A stretch of 64,000 nt of DNA from Ilyobacter_A sp963668015 (GCA_963668015.2 CAXXCR010000038.1:1-64000), one strand, 5' to 3'; positions 41,883 to 50,974 are shown, counted from the first letter of the stretch. Numbers and translations: made by a program. Notes: generated by a model from the letters alone, not told the origin.

Positions 41883-42346
41883 TGAACATTGTAAAAATTA
41901 CAGATTTTATGTCCAATGACTTAATATGTTTAGATTTAAAAGCTAACAATAAGGATGAGGCATTGAAGGAACTTTCGGAAGTTTTAGGTAGATCAGAAAA
42001 CATAAATGACGAGAAAAAGTGTCATGAGGCTCTGGTTGAAAGAGAAAAACTAGGTAGTACAGGGATAGGAAAAGGGGTAGCTATACCACATGCAAAAACA
42101 GAATACTCAGAAAATTTAACTATTGCATTTGGGATCAGCAGAAATGGAGTACCGTTTGATGCTCTAGACGAAGAGGATGTAAATATTTTCTTTATTTTTG
42201 CATCACCTTTAAAGGACAGCAAAACTTATTTAAAGATTTTAGCTAGGATTTCAAGGCTAATTAGGAATGAAAACTTCAGGTCTAAGCTTTTGAACGCAAA
42301 AGATAAAAATGAAATAGTTCAAATTATAGACGAAGAAGAGAAATAA
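41882..42346 (+). CDS. PTS EIIA, fructose/nitrogen type
   Basis: 154 aa. The phosphorylatable His is His70 in GSTGIGKGVAIPHAKTEY, and the overall fold is PTS_EIIA_2, as in PtsN/FruA. No sugar-specific IIB or IIC gene is adjacent, and it sits between recO and nrdR, so a regulatory PtsN-like role is more likely than sugar uptake (inference). Confidence 0.82.
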   Translation: MNIVKITDFMSNDLICLDLKANNKDEALKELSEVLGRSENINDEKKCHEALVEREKLGSTGIGKGVAIPHAKTEYSENLTIAFGISRNGVPFDALDEEDVNIFFIFASPLKDSKTYLKILARISRLIRNENFRSKLLNAKDKNEIVQIIDEEEK

Positions 42347-42348
42347 TT

Positions 42349-42804
42349 ATGAAATGTCCATTTTGCAATTGTCAGAACACAAGAGTAGTGGATAGTAGAG
42401 CGTATTCAGAGGGGCACTCCATAAAAAGAAGAAGAGAGTGCCCTGAATGCGGCAAAAGATTCACTACATATGAAAAAATTGAACCTAGCCCATTTTATGT
42501 AGTAAAAAAAGACAAGAGCAGGGAGCCTTTTAAAAAGGACAAGATATTAAGCGGACTTGTAAGGGCCACTGTTAAGAGAAATATAAGCATGGAGGAACTG
42601 GAGACACTGGTTCTGGACATAGAAAAGAGTATTCAGAATTCACTTAGAAATGAGATAAGTACCAAGGATCTAGGTGAACTGATAATGGATAAATTAAAGG
42701 TTTTGGATGAAGTTGCATATGTTAGATTTGCTTCTGTATATAAAGAGTTTGACGACGTGAAATCTTTCATAAGTGAAATTGAGGAGATGCACAGAAGCGA
42801 GTAA
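42349..42804 (+). CDS. nrdR: Transcriptional repressor NrdR
   Basis: 151 aa. A zinc ribbon, MKCPFCNCQNTRVVDSR to CPECGKRFTTYE, is followed by an ATP-cone domain (FYVVKKDKSREPFKKDKILSG). NrdR senses ATP/dATP and represses ribonucleotide reductase genes through NrdR boxes. No nrd gene is in the window. It starts 2 nt after the PTS gene. Confidence 0.96.
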   Translation: MKCPFCNCQNTRVVDSRAYSEGHSIKRRRECPECGKRFTTYEKIEPSPFYVVKKDKSREPFKKDKILSGLVRATVKRNISMEELETLVLDIEKSIQNSLRNEISTKDLGELIMDKLKVLDEVAYVRFASVYKEFDDVKSFISEIEEMHRSE

Positions 42805-42815
42805 AAAGGAGAACT

Positions 42816-43637
42816 ATGCTGAATATAATACAGGGATTGATTATAGGGGTTGCCAATGTTATACCAGGGGTTTCTGGTGGTACATTGGCACTTATTATGG
42901 GAATATATGAAAAATTAATGGAAGCCATAGGTACATTTTTTAAAGTCGACAGAAAGCAGAAGCTGAGCTTCGCCTTTTTTCTTTTTAAGATATTTATAGG
43001 GGCGGTTTTAGGGATACTCCTGTTTGCTAGAATGATAGATTATCTCTACACAAATCATTTTCAGCCGACCAACTTTTTCTTCATAGGGCTTATTTTAAGC
43101 TCTGTACCGGGTATAATAAAAGGCGAGGAAAAGATAACCGCTAAAAAGAGAAACTTGATATTCTTTTTCATAGGTTTTTTAATAATAATTTTGCTGTCTA
43201 AGATACACAGTGTAAATGCCGAGGCGGGACTAATATCCGAAGTAACTCCAATGTATTCAATAAAGCTATTATTGTGTGGGGCAATGGCATCTGCAGCGAT
43301 GATAATACCTGGAATTTCTGGGTCAATGCTCTTAATGATATTAGGCGAATATTATAATATACTTGGATTTGTAAATAACAGGAACCTCTTGGCAATACTA
43401 ATAGTAGGTATCGGAGTTATACTGGGGATACTTTTGTTTTCTAAATTGGTTGATTATCTGCTGAAAAAGCACAGACCCACAACACTTTATTTCATAGTTG
43501 GGTTGATACTTGCCTCTATAATAGAGATATGGCCTGGTATAAACTTGGATCCTTTAAGTGTAGTTTCTAATATGTTTAGCTTTTTTATGGGAGCATTTTT
43601 GGTAGTTTTAATGTTCAAAATTGAAAAAAAGGGGTAA
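42816..43637 (+). CDS. DUF368 membrane protein, polyprenyl-phosphate transporter type
   Basis: 273 aa, about eight membrane helices. The inverted-repeat signature of the family is seen twice: NVIPGVSGGTLALIMGIYE near residue 14 and MIIPGISGSMLLMILGEYY near residue 166. DUF368 proteins (PopT) were shown to recycle undecaprenyl phosphate across the membrane. Neighbours in this run act in envelope growth (mreC, divIC-like), which fits. Specific substrate here is inferred from family. Confidence 0.85.
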   Translation: MLNIIQGLIIGVANVIPGVSGGTLALIMGIYEKLMEAIGTFFKVDRKQKLSFAFFLFKIFIGAVLGILLFARMIDYLYTNHFQPTNFFFIGLILSSVPGIIKGEEKITAKKRNLIFFFIGFLIIILLSKIHSVNAEAGLISEVTPMYSIKLLLCGAMASAAMIIPGISGSMLLMILGEYYNILGFVNNRNLLAILIVGIGVILGILLFSKLVDYLLKKHRPTTLYFIVGLILASIIEIWPGINLDPLSVVSNMFSFFMGAFLVVLMFKIEKKG

Positions 43638-43642
43638 AAGGG

Positions 43643-43918
43643 TTGTATAAGAGCAAACTTAACATATTTATTTTTTTAGTCCTGGGATTTTTTTTGTACA
43701 ACGTGTTGCCCAATATATACCGTAACTATGAGAAAATAAATATATTAAAAGAAGAGAAACTGGATCTGCAGACGAAGAACAGAGATATAGAAAAACAGAT
43801 TGCACGCATAAAAGAGGAAATTGAAAGGCTAGATGACTCCTTCTATGTTGAGACACTGGCACGTGAGAGACTTAGCATGGTTAAAAAGGATGAAAAAATA
43901 TATAGATTAGTTAATTAG
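43643..43918 (+). CDS. FtsB/DivIC-like septum protein
   Basis: 91 aa from TTG 43643, preceded by AAAAGGG. One N-terminal membrane helix (LNIFIFLVLGFFLYNVLP), then a coiled coil (YEKINILKEEKLDLQTKN through RIKEEIERLDD) and the short C-terminal motif YVETLARERLSMVKKDEKIY, typical of FtsB/DivIC. It would bridge FtsL and FtsQ in the divisome. Confidence 0.82.
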   Translation: MYKSKLNIFIFLVLGFFLYNVLPNIYRNYEKINILKEEKLDLQTKNRDIEKQIARIKEEIERLDDSFYVETLARERLSMVKKDEKIYRLVN

Positions 43919-43927
43919 GAGGAAGTA

Positions 43928-44923
43928 ATGAAGAGAGAGTTAGCACTTGAATTTGCCAGGGTAACCGAAGCAGCAGCCCTTGCAGCCTATAATTGGGTAG
44001 GTAGAGGGGATAAGGAGCTTGCAGATCAAGCGGCGGTGGATGCTATGAGAAATATGTTAAACAGCATCGAAATTGACGGAGAGATAGTAATAGGTGAAGG
44101 GGAGATAGATGAAGCCCCTATGCTTTACATAGGAGAAAGATTAGGTAGTTTAGAATCTGAAGTAAAGGTTGACATCGCAGTTGATCCTTTAGAAGGGACA
44201 AGAATGACATCTCAGGGTCAGGCAAATGCAATAGCGGTTCTTGCTGTGGGTAACAAGGGCTCTTTCTTGAAAGCGCCTGATATGTACATGGAAAAACTTA
44301 TAGTTGGTCCAGGGGCAGAAGGTGTAATAGACTTGGATGATCCAATAATCGATAATGTCCACAGAGTAGCCGAAAAACTGGGGAAAAAACTGGAAGAGCT
44401 TTCAGTAGTAACCCTGTTTAAGCCAAGACATGAAAAGATAATAAAAGACCTACAAAAACTTGGTGTTAGAGTATATGCACTACCAGACGGGGACGTAGCC
44501 GGATCTGTGCTTGCTGCGATGATAGATTCTGATATAGATATGCTGTATGGTATAGGAGGGGCTCCGGAAGGGGTTATCTCAGCTGCGGCACTTAAAGCCC
44601 TGGGAGGGGACATGAACGCAAGGCTAAAACTCAGAAGTGAGGTAAAGGGAATAACTCTTGAAAATGATAAAATTTCAAATTATGAAAAAATGAGATGTAA
44701 GGAGATGGGCATAGATATAACTAAAAAGCTTACCCTTGACGATCTTGTAAAGGACGATGAGGTTATATTCTCTGCAACTGGTGTAACGAAAGGGGATCTT
44801 TTGGACGGTGTAAAAGTCAGAGGGAATATAGCCCATACTCAAACACTTCTTATGAGGGGTAAAACAAGAACCATCAGATATGTAAACTCAATACACAACC
44901 TGGATTATAAAATAAGTGACTAG
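43928..44923 (+). CDS. glpX: Class II fructose-1,6-bisphosphatase
   Basis: 331 aa. RELALEFARVTEAAALAAY at the N-terminus, IVIGEGEIDEAPMLYIGE (metal site), DIAVDPLEGTRMTSQGQAN and GGAPEGVISAAALKALGG are the GlpX signatures. It acts in gluconeogenesis. GGAGGAAG precedes ATG 43928. It ends the long gene run and is followed by a palindromic terminator. Confidence 0.96.
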   Translation: MKRELALEFARVTEAAALAAYNWVGRGDKELADQAAVDAMRNMLNSIEIDGEIVIGEGEIDEAPMLYIGERLGSLESEVKVDIAVDPLEGTRMTSQGQANAIAVLAVGNKGSFLKAPDMYMEKLIVGPGAEGVIDLDDPIIDNVHRVAEKLGKKLEELSVVTLFKPRHEKIIKDLQKLGVRVYALPDGDVAGSVLAAMIDSDIDMLYGIGGAPEGVISAAALKALGGDMNARLKLRSEVKGITLENDKISNYEKMRCKEMGIDITKKLTLDDLVKDDEVIFSATGVTKGDLLDGVKVRGNIAHTQTLLMRGKTRTIRYVNSIHNLDYKISD

Positions 44924-44943
44924 AAGACACGACAAAATAAACT

Positions 44944-44970
44944 AAAAAGCAGACCTAGGTCTGCTTTTTC
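44944..44970 (+). terminator. Terminator after glpX
   Basis: AAAAAGCAGACC and its exact complement GGTCTGCTTTTT overlap in a perfect palindrome at 44944-44969. Confidence 0.9.
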
Positions 44971-44984
44971 AACAGGGAGGTTTT

Positions 44985-45491
44985 ATGTTTTTTTATGATG
45001 ACCTAGTAAAGAAGATCGAGAACAAAAAAGTGGTATTAGAAGACAAGTATAGCTTCGGTTTAAACCTTAGAAAGAAAGCGATATGGCTTTTAACTGGTAT
45101 ACCGCTTCTGCTAATGGGGATATTTGAGATATACCTGTATTTTAACTTAGAAGAAAACAGTACGGTCCTCCTGCTTGTAGCTGCATTTGTTATATTTCTT
45201 GGGACATATAATATAAGGATGGCTTATGGATACAACCTTAAGATTGATTTTAGAGAGGGGCACCTTAAAAACAAGGATATAGATATCAGCTTAGGAGACG
45301 TAGAAGAGGTAGAGCTTAGTAAAATAGTTCCTCCAGGATCGAAGAGAATGGAAGCATGTATATCTATTATAACAAAGGACAGAAAGCAGGTAATAATACC
45401 TCTTATAATGAGAAAAAGAGTTGAATTTGTGGCAGTTTTAAGGGCATACTATCAGGAAAAGTTTAAAATAGTAAAAAGTGAAGATATATAA
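44985..45491 (+). CDS. Membrane protein of unknown function
   Basis: 168 aa from ATG 44985, with GGGAGG upstream. Two membrane helices (residues about 31-53, AIWLLTGIPLLLMGIFEIYL, and 60-78, VLLLVAAFVIFLGTYNI) are followed by a cytoplasmic PH-like beta domain (IDFREGHLKNKDIDISLGDV, EVELSKIV). I do not recognise a named family. It is isolated between two strong palindromic terminators, so it must have its own promoter in or before the short upstream gap, or depend on read-through. Confidence 0.55.
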   Translation: MFFYDDLVKKIENKKVVLEDKYSFGLNLRKKAIWLLTGIPLLLMGIFEIYLYFNLEENSTVLLLVAAFVIFLGTYNIRMAYGYNLKIDFREGHLKNKDIDISLGDVEEVELSKIVPPGSKRMEACISIITKDRKQVIIPLIMRKRVEFVAVLRAYYQEKFKIVKSEDI

Positions 45492-45524
45492 AAAAATCCA
45501 AGACCAAGGTCTTGGATTTTTTAT
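45491..45524. terminator. Bidirectional terminator
   Basis: AAAAAATCCAAGACC at 45492-45506 pairs with GGTCTTGGATTTTTT. It serves the plus-strand 168-aa gene and the convergent ABC permease gene. Confidence 0.9.
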
Positions 45525-46447
45525 CTTTCTTCTCTAAAATAATTCACACCAAGGGATTTTGGCCCCAGTGTATCTGAAGATTTTTTCATTGAGTTAAAAA
45601 CTAATATAGCTATTGTTGTCAGGTAAGGCAGCATATCTATAAGATATTGTGATATATGGATGTCCAGGCTCTGCAGCCTGAATCCCACGATATCCAATCC
45701 ACCAAATATATATGCCCCTAAAAAAGCTCTGTATGGATTCCATTTGCAAAATATAACAAGTGCAACAGCAATCCAACCTCTACCTGCAGTTAAATTTGTC
45801 TGCCAGGCAGGTACATATATTACAGAAAGAAAGGTGCCTGCAAGTCCACAAAGACCCCCGCCTATAATTATGTGAACATATTTGTAAAGGGTTACATTTA
45901 TACCAACTGAATCCGCTGCTTTTGGATTTTCTCCTACGGCAATCGTGTTTAGCCCCACTCTGGTATTGTATATATATATTCCAAAAAATATAACCAGCAT
46001 ATATGAGGAATACACAAAAATATTATGGTTGAAAAGTATTTCTCCAAGAAATGGAATATCACCTAGAAGTGGTATTTTTTTTGCCAAAAAAAATGTTCTT
46101 ACTTCAGCAGGTACGATTTCACCAACAAATTTTTTACCGAAAAAATTTGCTGCACCACTTGCGAAAATTGTTAAAGCCAGTCCGGAAACAACTTGGTTTG
46201 CTCTCAATGTAACTGTAAGAACAGCAAATATAAGACTGCCCAGCATTCCGGCAATTGCACCTGCAAATACGGCAAGAATTGGGCTTTTGGAAGTCAGTGC
46301 AACAGCAAAAGCGGCAACAGCTCCAAGCAGCATCATACCCTCTACACCAAGATTGAGGGAACCGGATTTTTCAGTTATTATTTCCCCCAGAATTGCCAGC
46401 AACAGAGGTGTACCTGCGATTATACAGGCTATAAGAAATAGAGTCAT
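45521..46447 (-). CDS. Nucleoside ABC transporter permease (YufQ/NupQ type)
   Basis: 308 aa, about eight helices, of the BPD_transp_2 family. The permease motif TIAVGENPKAADSVGI is the contact loop for the ATPase. Together with the paired permease, a double-domain ATPase and a BMP-family binding lipoprotein this is the NupNOPQ/YufNOPQ layout, which imports guanosine and related nucleosides. GGGAGG precedes ATG 46447. It is the last gene of the xpt operon. Confidence 0.88.
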   Translation of the reverse strand: MTLFLIACIIAGTPLLLAILGEIITEKSGSLNLGVEGMMLLGAVAAFAVALTSKSPILAVFAGAIAGMLGSLIFAVLTVTLRANQVVSGLALTIFASGAANFFGKKFVGEIVPAEVRTFFLAKKIPLLGDIPFLGEILFNHNIFVYSSYMLVIFFGIYIYNTRVGLNTIAVGENPKAADSVGINVTLYKYVHIIIGGGLCGLAGTFLSVIYVPAWQTNLTAGRGWIAVALVIFCKWNPYRAFLGAYIFGGLDIVGFRLQSLDIHISQYLIDMLPYLTTIAILVFNSMKKSSDTLGPKSLGVNYFREER

Positions 46448-46463
46448 TTTAACCTCCCAAATT

Positions 46464-47510
46464 CTATTTTTCTATACTTATTTCATAATTTAAAAAGAAT
46501 GAGCTGCCAAGAACAAAGAAAAGTATCATTCCCTGTATTACGTTTGCAGCAGCATCAGGTATGTTGAAGGTCATTTGAATAAATGTGGCCCCCTGCTGCA
46601 TAGCAGCGAATAAAAATGAAGCTACCAGGGCAAAATATGCATTAAGGTTTGAAAGCCAGGCAGTTATAATTGCCGTAAAACCAAGTCCGCTAGAAATTGA
46701 TACTGACAGGGTCTTACTCACTGCAGAAGCTTGTACTATTCCAGCCAAGCCACATAATCCTCCACTTATCAAAAGAGTCCTCAAAATAATATTCTTAACA
46801 TCCATACCAGAATAAACAGCTGTATTCTCACTTTCCCCTACAACAGAGATTTCATATCCGGATTTAGTATGTTTTAAGTAAAAATATATAAAGCCAACAA
46901 GAAAAAGTGCTATTATTAATCCAATGTGTATCCCAAATACATTTGGGAGTATGGCACTTTGTTTAAAATTAGGTATTTTTGGAAACCCCAGGCTGTTTGG
47001 GTCCCGCCAAGGTCCGTATTGAAGATATGTAATCCATTTAAGAGCAATATAGTTCATAAGAAGTGTAAATATAGTTTCGTTTGTTCTGTATTTTGCCCTA
47101 AAGAAAGCCGGTATAAGCGCCCATATTCCTCCACCAATAAAACCGGCTGCTAAAATTATAAGTATTAAAAGTGGTTTAGGAAGCTCGGAAAAGTTGAGGG
47201 CAAAGTATGACCCCATAAAAGCCCCCATAATGTATTGACCTTCTGCACCAATATTCCAAAATTTTAATTTGAATGAAATTAATATCCCAAGTGACAAGAT
47301 TGTAAGCGGGATAGTTTTTATAATGGTTTCTTTTAATCTGTACGGACTTCCGAATGCTCCTTTTAGCATGGCAGCATAAACTTCTATCGGGTTGTTTTTA
47401 GTTATTAAGATAAACACACTAGACACCAAAAGTGCTAGGATGATAGTAGATATCTGTATACTGATTTTTTTAGCTTTGGAAAGATTTTTCCTTCTGCTTA
47501 TTCTTATCAA
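46464..47510 (-). CDS. Nucleoside ABC transporter permease (YufP/NupP type)
   Basis: 348 aa with a basic N-terminus and about nine helices. The loop EISVVGESENTAVYSGMDVK is the coupling motif matching that in the second permease. GAEGQYIMGAFMG and NYIALKWITYLQYGPW are typical of BMP-linked permeases. It lies 16 nt from the downstream permease and 21 nt from the ATPase gene. Confidence 0.88.
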   Translation of the reverse strand: MIRISRRKNLSKAKKISIQISTIILALLVSSVFILITKNNPIEVYAAMLKGAFGSPYRLKETIIKTIPLTILSLGILISFKLKFWNIGAEGQYIMGAFMGSYFALNFSELPKPLLILIILAAGFIGGGIWALIPAFFRAKYRTNETIFTLLMNYIALKWITYLQYGPWRDPNSLGFPKIPNFKQSAILPNVFGIHIGLIIALFLVGFIYFYLKHTKSGYEISVVGESENTAVYSGMDVKNIILRTLLISGGLCGLAGIVQASAVSKTLSVSISSGLGFTAIITAWLSNLNAYFALVASFLFAAMQQGATFIQMTFNIPDAAANVIQGMILFFVLGSSFFLNYEISIEK

Positions 47511-47531
47511 GATTATCTTCCTTTCTTAGAA

Positions 47532-49064
47532 TTAATTTTTAGAAGCAGCTCTAATCTCTTCTAATTTTTTACCGGCCATCATAAAGCCAAGCTCCTCTTT
47601 TGTAGTTGTCTTGGCATCAACAATACCGGTGTTTTCGCCGTCACAAACAACCATTATCCTGTCGGAGATCTCCATTAATACATCCAGGTCTTCTCCTACA
47701 TATATAGTCCCTATTCCCTTTCTCTTCTGCTCGTTTATCAGGTCATAGATAAGATGGGAGGAGCTTATGTCAAGACCTCTGGTAGGATAAGCTACTATTA
47801 ATAAATGCGGCTGTGAGTCCAGTTCACGACCCAGGAGAATTTTTTGGATATTCCCTCCGGAAAGCTGTCTCACAGGATGTTTTTCATCTGGAGTAACGAT
47901 TCTTAATTTATCTATGAGCTTCTTTGATTTTTCAGAAGCATCCCTCCTACGGAGAAAGAATCCAGGCTGCTTATAGTAATTTTTTAAAATCATGTTGTCG
48001 ATCATAGACATAGATGATACAAGACCCATACCCAGCCTGTCTTCTGGGACAAAACTGAGTGCTATTCCCTTTTCTGAAATTTTCCTAGGGCTCATTCCAA
48101 CGATGTTTTCACCCTCGTATACTATGCTTCCCTGAGAAATGTTTTGCAGTCCGTTTATAGCTTCGCAAAGCTCCTTTTGACCGCTACCTGCAAGCCCTGC
48201 TATACCTAATATTTCTCCAGCGTGAAGGTCAAAAGAGATTTCTTTTATTTTTTTTACATTTTCCTCGTCATATATAATCAGGTTTTTAATTTCTAAAATC
48301 TTAGATCCTTTTTCAACATTTGCCCTTTCTATCTTTAGATCGACACTTTCCCCCACCATAAGGTCGGTGAGCTCTTTCTCGCTAGTGTTCTCTGTGACAA
48401 CGTCAGCTACCATTTCACCTTTTCTCATTATAAGAACTTCGTCGCTTATTTCCAAGATCTCCTGAAGTTTGTGGGTGATAATGATAATTGTGCAGCCATC
48501 ATCCTGAAGTTTCTTCAGTATCTTAAAAAGGTGTCTTACCTCCTGTGGAGTAAGAACTGCAGTAGGTTCATCAAGTATCATTATATCTGCACCCCGATAC
48601 AAAACTTTTAATATTTCAAGCGACTGTTTTTCACTCACTGACATCTGTGAAACCTTTTTTTCCACATCTATATCCAGGGAAAACTTTACGATGAAATCTT
48701 TTAATTCAGAAATCAAATGCTTTCTGTTGAGGAAAAAGGATTTCTCGTGTCCTAATATAATGTTTTCCATTGCGGAGAGGTTGTCTACTAGTTTGAAATG
48801 CTGGTGGATCATCCCTATGCCGTTTTTTATGGCATCTTTGGGAGACCTAAGTTGAGTTTTTTTACCGTGTATATATATATGGCCGCTGTCAGGCCTGTAT
48901 ATACCCGAAAGCATATTCATAAGAGTAGATTTACCTGCACCGTTTTCACCTAAAAGAGCATATATATTACCTTTTTTAAGCTTAAAGGAAATATTTTTAT
49001 TTGCGTAAACTTTGGCAAAACTCTTCTCGAGGTTTTTAGCTTCAACTACAATATCCCTTGTCAT
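47532..49064 (-). CDS. Nucleoside ABC transporter ATP-binding protein, two nucleotide-binding domains
   Basis: 510 aa from ATG 49064, with AAAGGATA upstream; ATG 49079 has none. The first domain has Walker A GENGAGKST, MSVSEKQSLEILK in place of a canonical LSGGQ, and Walker B DIMILDEPTAVLT. The second has GLAGSGQKE, a proper signature RQLSGGNIQKILLGREL, and a degenerate Walker B (LLIVAYPTRGLD). This asymmetric pair is normal for YufO/RbsA-like ATPases. It powers the two permeases encoded downstream. Confidence 0.9.
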   Translation of the reverse strand: MTRDIVVEAKNLEKSFAKVYANKNISFKLKKGNIYALLGENGAGKSTLMNMLSGIYRPDSGHIYIHGKKTQLRSPKDAIKNGIGMIHQHFKLVDNLSAMENIILGHEKSFFLNRKHLISELKDFIVKFSLDIDVEKKVSQMSVSEKQSLEILKVLYRGADIMILDEPTAVLTPQEVRHLFKILKKLQDDGCTIIIITHKLQEILEISDEVLIMRKGEMVADVVTENTSEKELTDLMVGESVDLKIERANVEKGSKILEIKNLIIYDEENVKKIKEISFDLHAGEILGIAGLAGSGQKELCEAINGLQNISQGSIVYEGENIVGMSPRKISEKGIALSFVPEDRLGMGLVSSMSMIDNMILKNYYKQPGFFLRRRDASEKSKKLIDKLRIVTPDEKHPVRQLSGGNIQKILLGRELDSQPHLLIVAYPTRGLDISSSHLIYDLINEQKRKGIGTIYVGEDLDVLMEISDRIMVVCDGENTGIVDAKTTTKEELGFMMAGKKLEEIRAASKN

Positions 49065-49085
49065 AAGTATCCTTTCCATATTAAT

Positions 49086-49112
49086 TTAAAAAGGGCGCTC
49101 TCGCCCTTTTTA
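49086..49112 (-). terminator. Intra-operon terminator between the binding-protein and ATPase genes
   Basis: AAAAAGGGCG and CGCCCTTTTT flank a four-base loop. Partial termination here would yield more binding protein than membrane components. Confidence 0.8.
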
Positions 49113-49115
49113 AGT

Positions 49116-50201
49116 TTATTTTATTTTACCAATAACCCCATCTACGAACCAGTTCATAGATAACATATCGGCATTACTCATAGTTTCTTCTGAATCAACA
49201 ACAACTTCGCCAGATTGGTTTTTAAGAGGTCCAGAGAAAACCTGGAATTCACCGTTCATTATTTTCTGTTTGTACTCCTCTATAAGTTCAGCTGTTTTAG
49301 GAGCTGCATTTTCAGTTAGAGGAGAAAGAGTTACAGTACCGGTATCAAGTCCACCCCAGTAAGCTCCAGTTTTCCAAGTTCCAGCTTGCAGCGCCTTAAC
49401 CTGCTCTACGAAGTAAGGGCCCCAGTTCCATACAGGAGCTATTATATGCGCATTAGGAGCCAGCCTAGTCATATCAGAGTTATATCCTATAGAGAAAACT
49501 CCTCTTTCTTCTGCAGCTTGTTGAGGGCCTGCAGTATCCTGATGTTGTGCAATAACGTCTATGTTTTTATCAAGCAATGATATAGCAGCATCCTTTTCTT
49601 TTGCAGGGTCATACCAAGTGTTTGTCCAAACCACTTCCACGCTTGCCTCAGGATTAACAGTTTTAACTCCAAGCGTGAATGCGTTTATTCCCCTGATAAC
49701 TTCAGGAATAGGGAATGCGGCAACGTAACCGATTTTATTACTCTCTGTTTTAAGACCTGCAGCTAAACCAGACAGGAATCTCGCTTCATACATTCTACCG
49801 AAAAAGTTAGCCATGTTTTCAGTTGTTTTGTATCCAGAGCAGTGTAAGAAAGTAACGTCTTTATACTCATTTGAAAGCTCTTCTATGTAGTCCATGTATC
49901 CAAAACTACCTGCAACAATTAAATTAGCCCCTTGATCAATCATCTGTCTTGCAATATCTTTTACCTCAGGGCCTTCAGGAACACTCTCTTTATAAAGTGT
50001 CTTAACCCCTAATTCTTCCTCAAGGTAAATTCTACCCTGGTCTTGCTGATAAGACCAGCCACCGTCTCCAACAGGTCCCACATAGATGAAACCAACAACA
50101 GTTTCTTTTTCTTTCTCTTCTCCGCTAACCTCTTTCTTTTCACCACAGGCAGTAAGCATCAACAGTGAAATAAGTGTGATAAGCATAACAATTTTTTTCA
50201 T
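49116..50201 (-). CDS. BMP-family nucleoside-binding lipoprotein
   Basis: 361 aa from ATG 50201, with AAAGGAG 6 nt before; ATG 50216 overlaps that site. Signal peptide with lipobox LMLTAC at residues 15-20. The Med/PnrA-type fold follows: GFIYVGPVGDGGWSYQQDQG, LIVAGSFGYMDYIEE, GYVAAFPIPEVIRGINAF and HQDTAGPQQAAEE. It captures purine nucleosides outside the cytoplasmic membrane and delivers them to the permeases. It follows xpt by 29 nt. Confidence 0.9.
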   Translation of the reverse strand: MKKIVMLITLISLLMLTACGEKKEVSGEEKEKETVVGFIYVGPVGDGGWSYQQDQGRIYLEEELGVKTLYKESVPEGPEVKDIARQMIDQGANLIVAGSFGYMDYIEELSNEYKDVTFLHCSGYKTTENMANFFGRMYEARFLSGLAAGLKTESNKIGYVAAFPIPEVIRGINAFTLGVKTVNPEASVEVVWTNTWYDPAKEKDAAISLLDKNIDVIAQHQDTAGPQQAAEERGVFSIGYNSDMTRLAPNAHIIAPVWNWGPYFVEQVKALQAGTWKTGAYWGGLDTGTVTLSPLTENAAPKTAELIEEYKQKIMNGEFQVFSGPLKNQSGEVVVDSEETMSNADMLSMNWFVDGVIGKIK

Positions 50202-50230
50202 TTTTTCTCCTTTCATTCTCCAGTTAGTTT

Positions 50231-50797
50231 CTATTTAAATTTTATTTCTCCCTCTGTCATTCTATCCAATATGGCAAGAGATTCAACCTGAATTCCTCTT
50301 TTTTCTAATATATCTCTACCGCTTTGAAAGCCTTTTTCTATGACAATTCCGATTCCGGAAATATCCGCACCAGCTTCTTCGCACAGTGTGCAAAGTCCTT
50401 CGGCTGCATTACCCATAGCAAGAAAGTCATCCACAATTAATACCTGGTCATTTTTGTTCAAAAATTCTCTTGAAATACATATATCATAATCTATATTTTT
50501 GGTAAAAGAGTGTACCTTAGTAGACAACATCGACTCCATAGTAGAAGGTTTTTTCTTTTTTGCAAAAACAAGTGGTACGCCGATAGCGTGGGCTACTGCC
50601 AAGCCTATAGCGATTCCAGAAGCTTCTATTGTCAAAATTTTGTTTATCTTTTTATTTTCGAATCTCTGTTTGAATTCTTTACCTATTTCCATCATTAAAA
50701 CAGGATCTATTTGATGGTTTAAAAATGAGTCCACTTTTAGAATGGTATCGGATAGTACATTTCCCTGTGAAAGGATAGTTTCTTTTAAAAACTTCAT
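50231..50797 (-). CDS. xpt: Xanthine phosphoribosyltransferase
   Basis: 188 aa from ATG 50797, with AGGAGGAAAT upstream, close to the length of Bacillus Xpt. The longer in-frame ATG at 50887 would start inside the riboswitch and is rejected. Motifs: MKFLKETILSQGNVLSDTIL, ILTIEASGIAIGLAVAHAIG, VLIVDDFLAMGNAAEGL (PRPP-binding loop). It salvages xanthine to XMP. Control by the guanine riboswitch and operon with a nucleoside transporter give one purine-salvage unit. Confidence 0.93.
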   Translation of the reverse strand: MKFLKETILSQGNVLSDTILKVDSFLNHQIDPVLMMEIGKEFKQRFENKKINKILTIEASGIAIGLAVAHAIGVPLVFAKKKKPSTMESMLSTKVHSFTKNIDYDICISREFLNKNDQVLIVDDFLAMGNAAEGLCTLCEEAGADISGIGIVIEKGFQSGRDILEKRGIQVESLAILDRMTEGEIKFK

Positions 50798-50811
50798 ATT
50801 TCCTCCTAAAT

Positions 50812-50856
50812 TAAAAAAGTCTGGCATATTTTTATTTATAGACAAAAATACACCAG
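50812..50856 (-). terminator. Riboswitch-controlled terminator before xpt
   Basis: On the minus strand TCTGGTGTATTTTT and AAAAATATGCCAGA pair (with G-U pairs) and are followed by TTTTTT, just before the xpt ribosome binding site. Confidence 0.8.
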
Positions 50857-50878
50857 AAATTTCAGTTTTTGGTATAGA

Positions 50879-50946
50879 TTCAGCCATAGTAGTTAATTTT
50901 CGGTTAACCGTAGAAACTTCCGACCGTATTACGGAAATATATGAAC
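50879..50946 (-). promoter_or_regulatory. Guanine riboswitch aptamer (xpt-nucleoside ABC operon)
   Basis: On the minus strand the core reads TAATACGG (L2), AGTTTCTAC (J2/3), CCGAAAA (L3) and ACTATGG (J3/1-P1). The purine-aptamer core residues U51 and C74 are present; C74 specifies guanine or hypoxanthine. L2 CGG can pair with L3 CCG. With ligand, P1 closes and the terminator at 50812-50856 forms. Confidence 0.88.
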
Positions 50947-50974
50947 AGCATCTTTTAAATTTTAATTTGATTTT

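Noticed and set aside
50231..50887. Longer xpt start at 50887
   Set aside because: It would begin at the end of the riboswitch aptamer and read through the terminator; ATG 50797 has the strong ribosome binding site.
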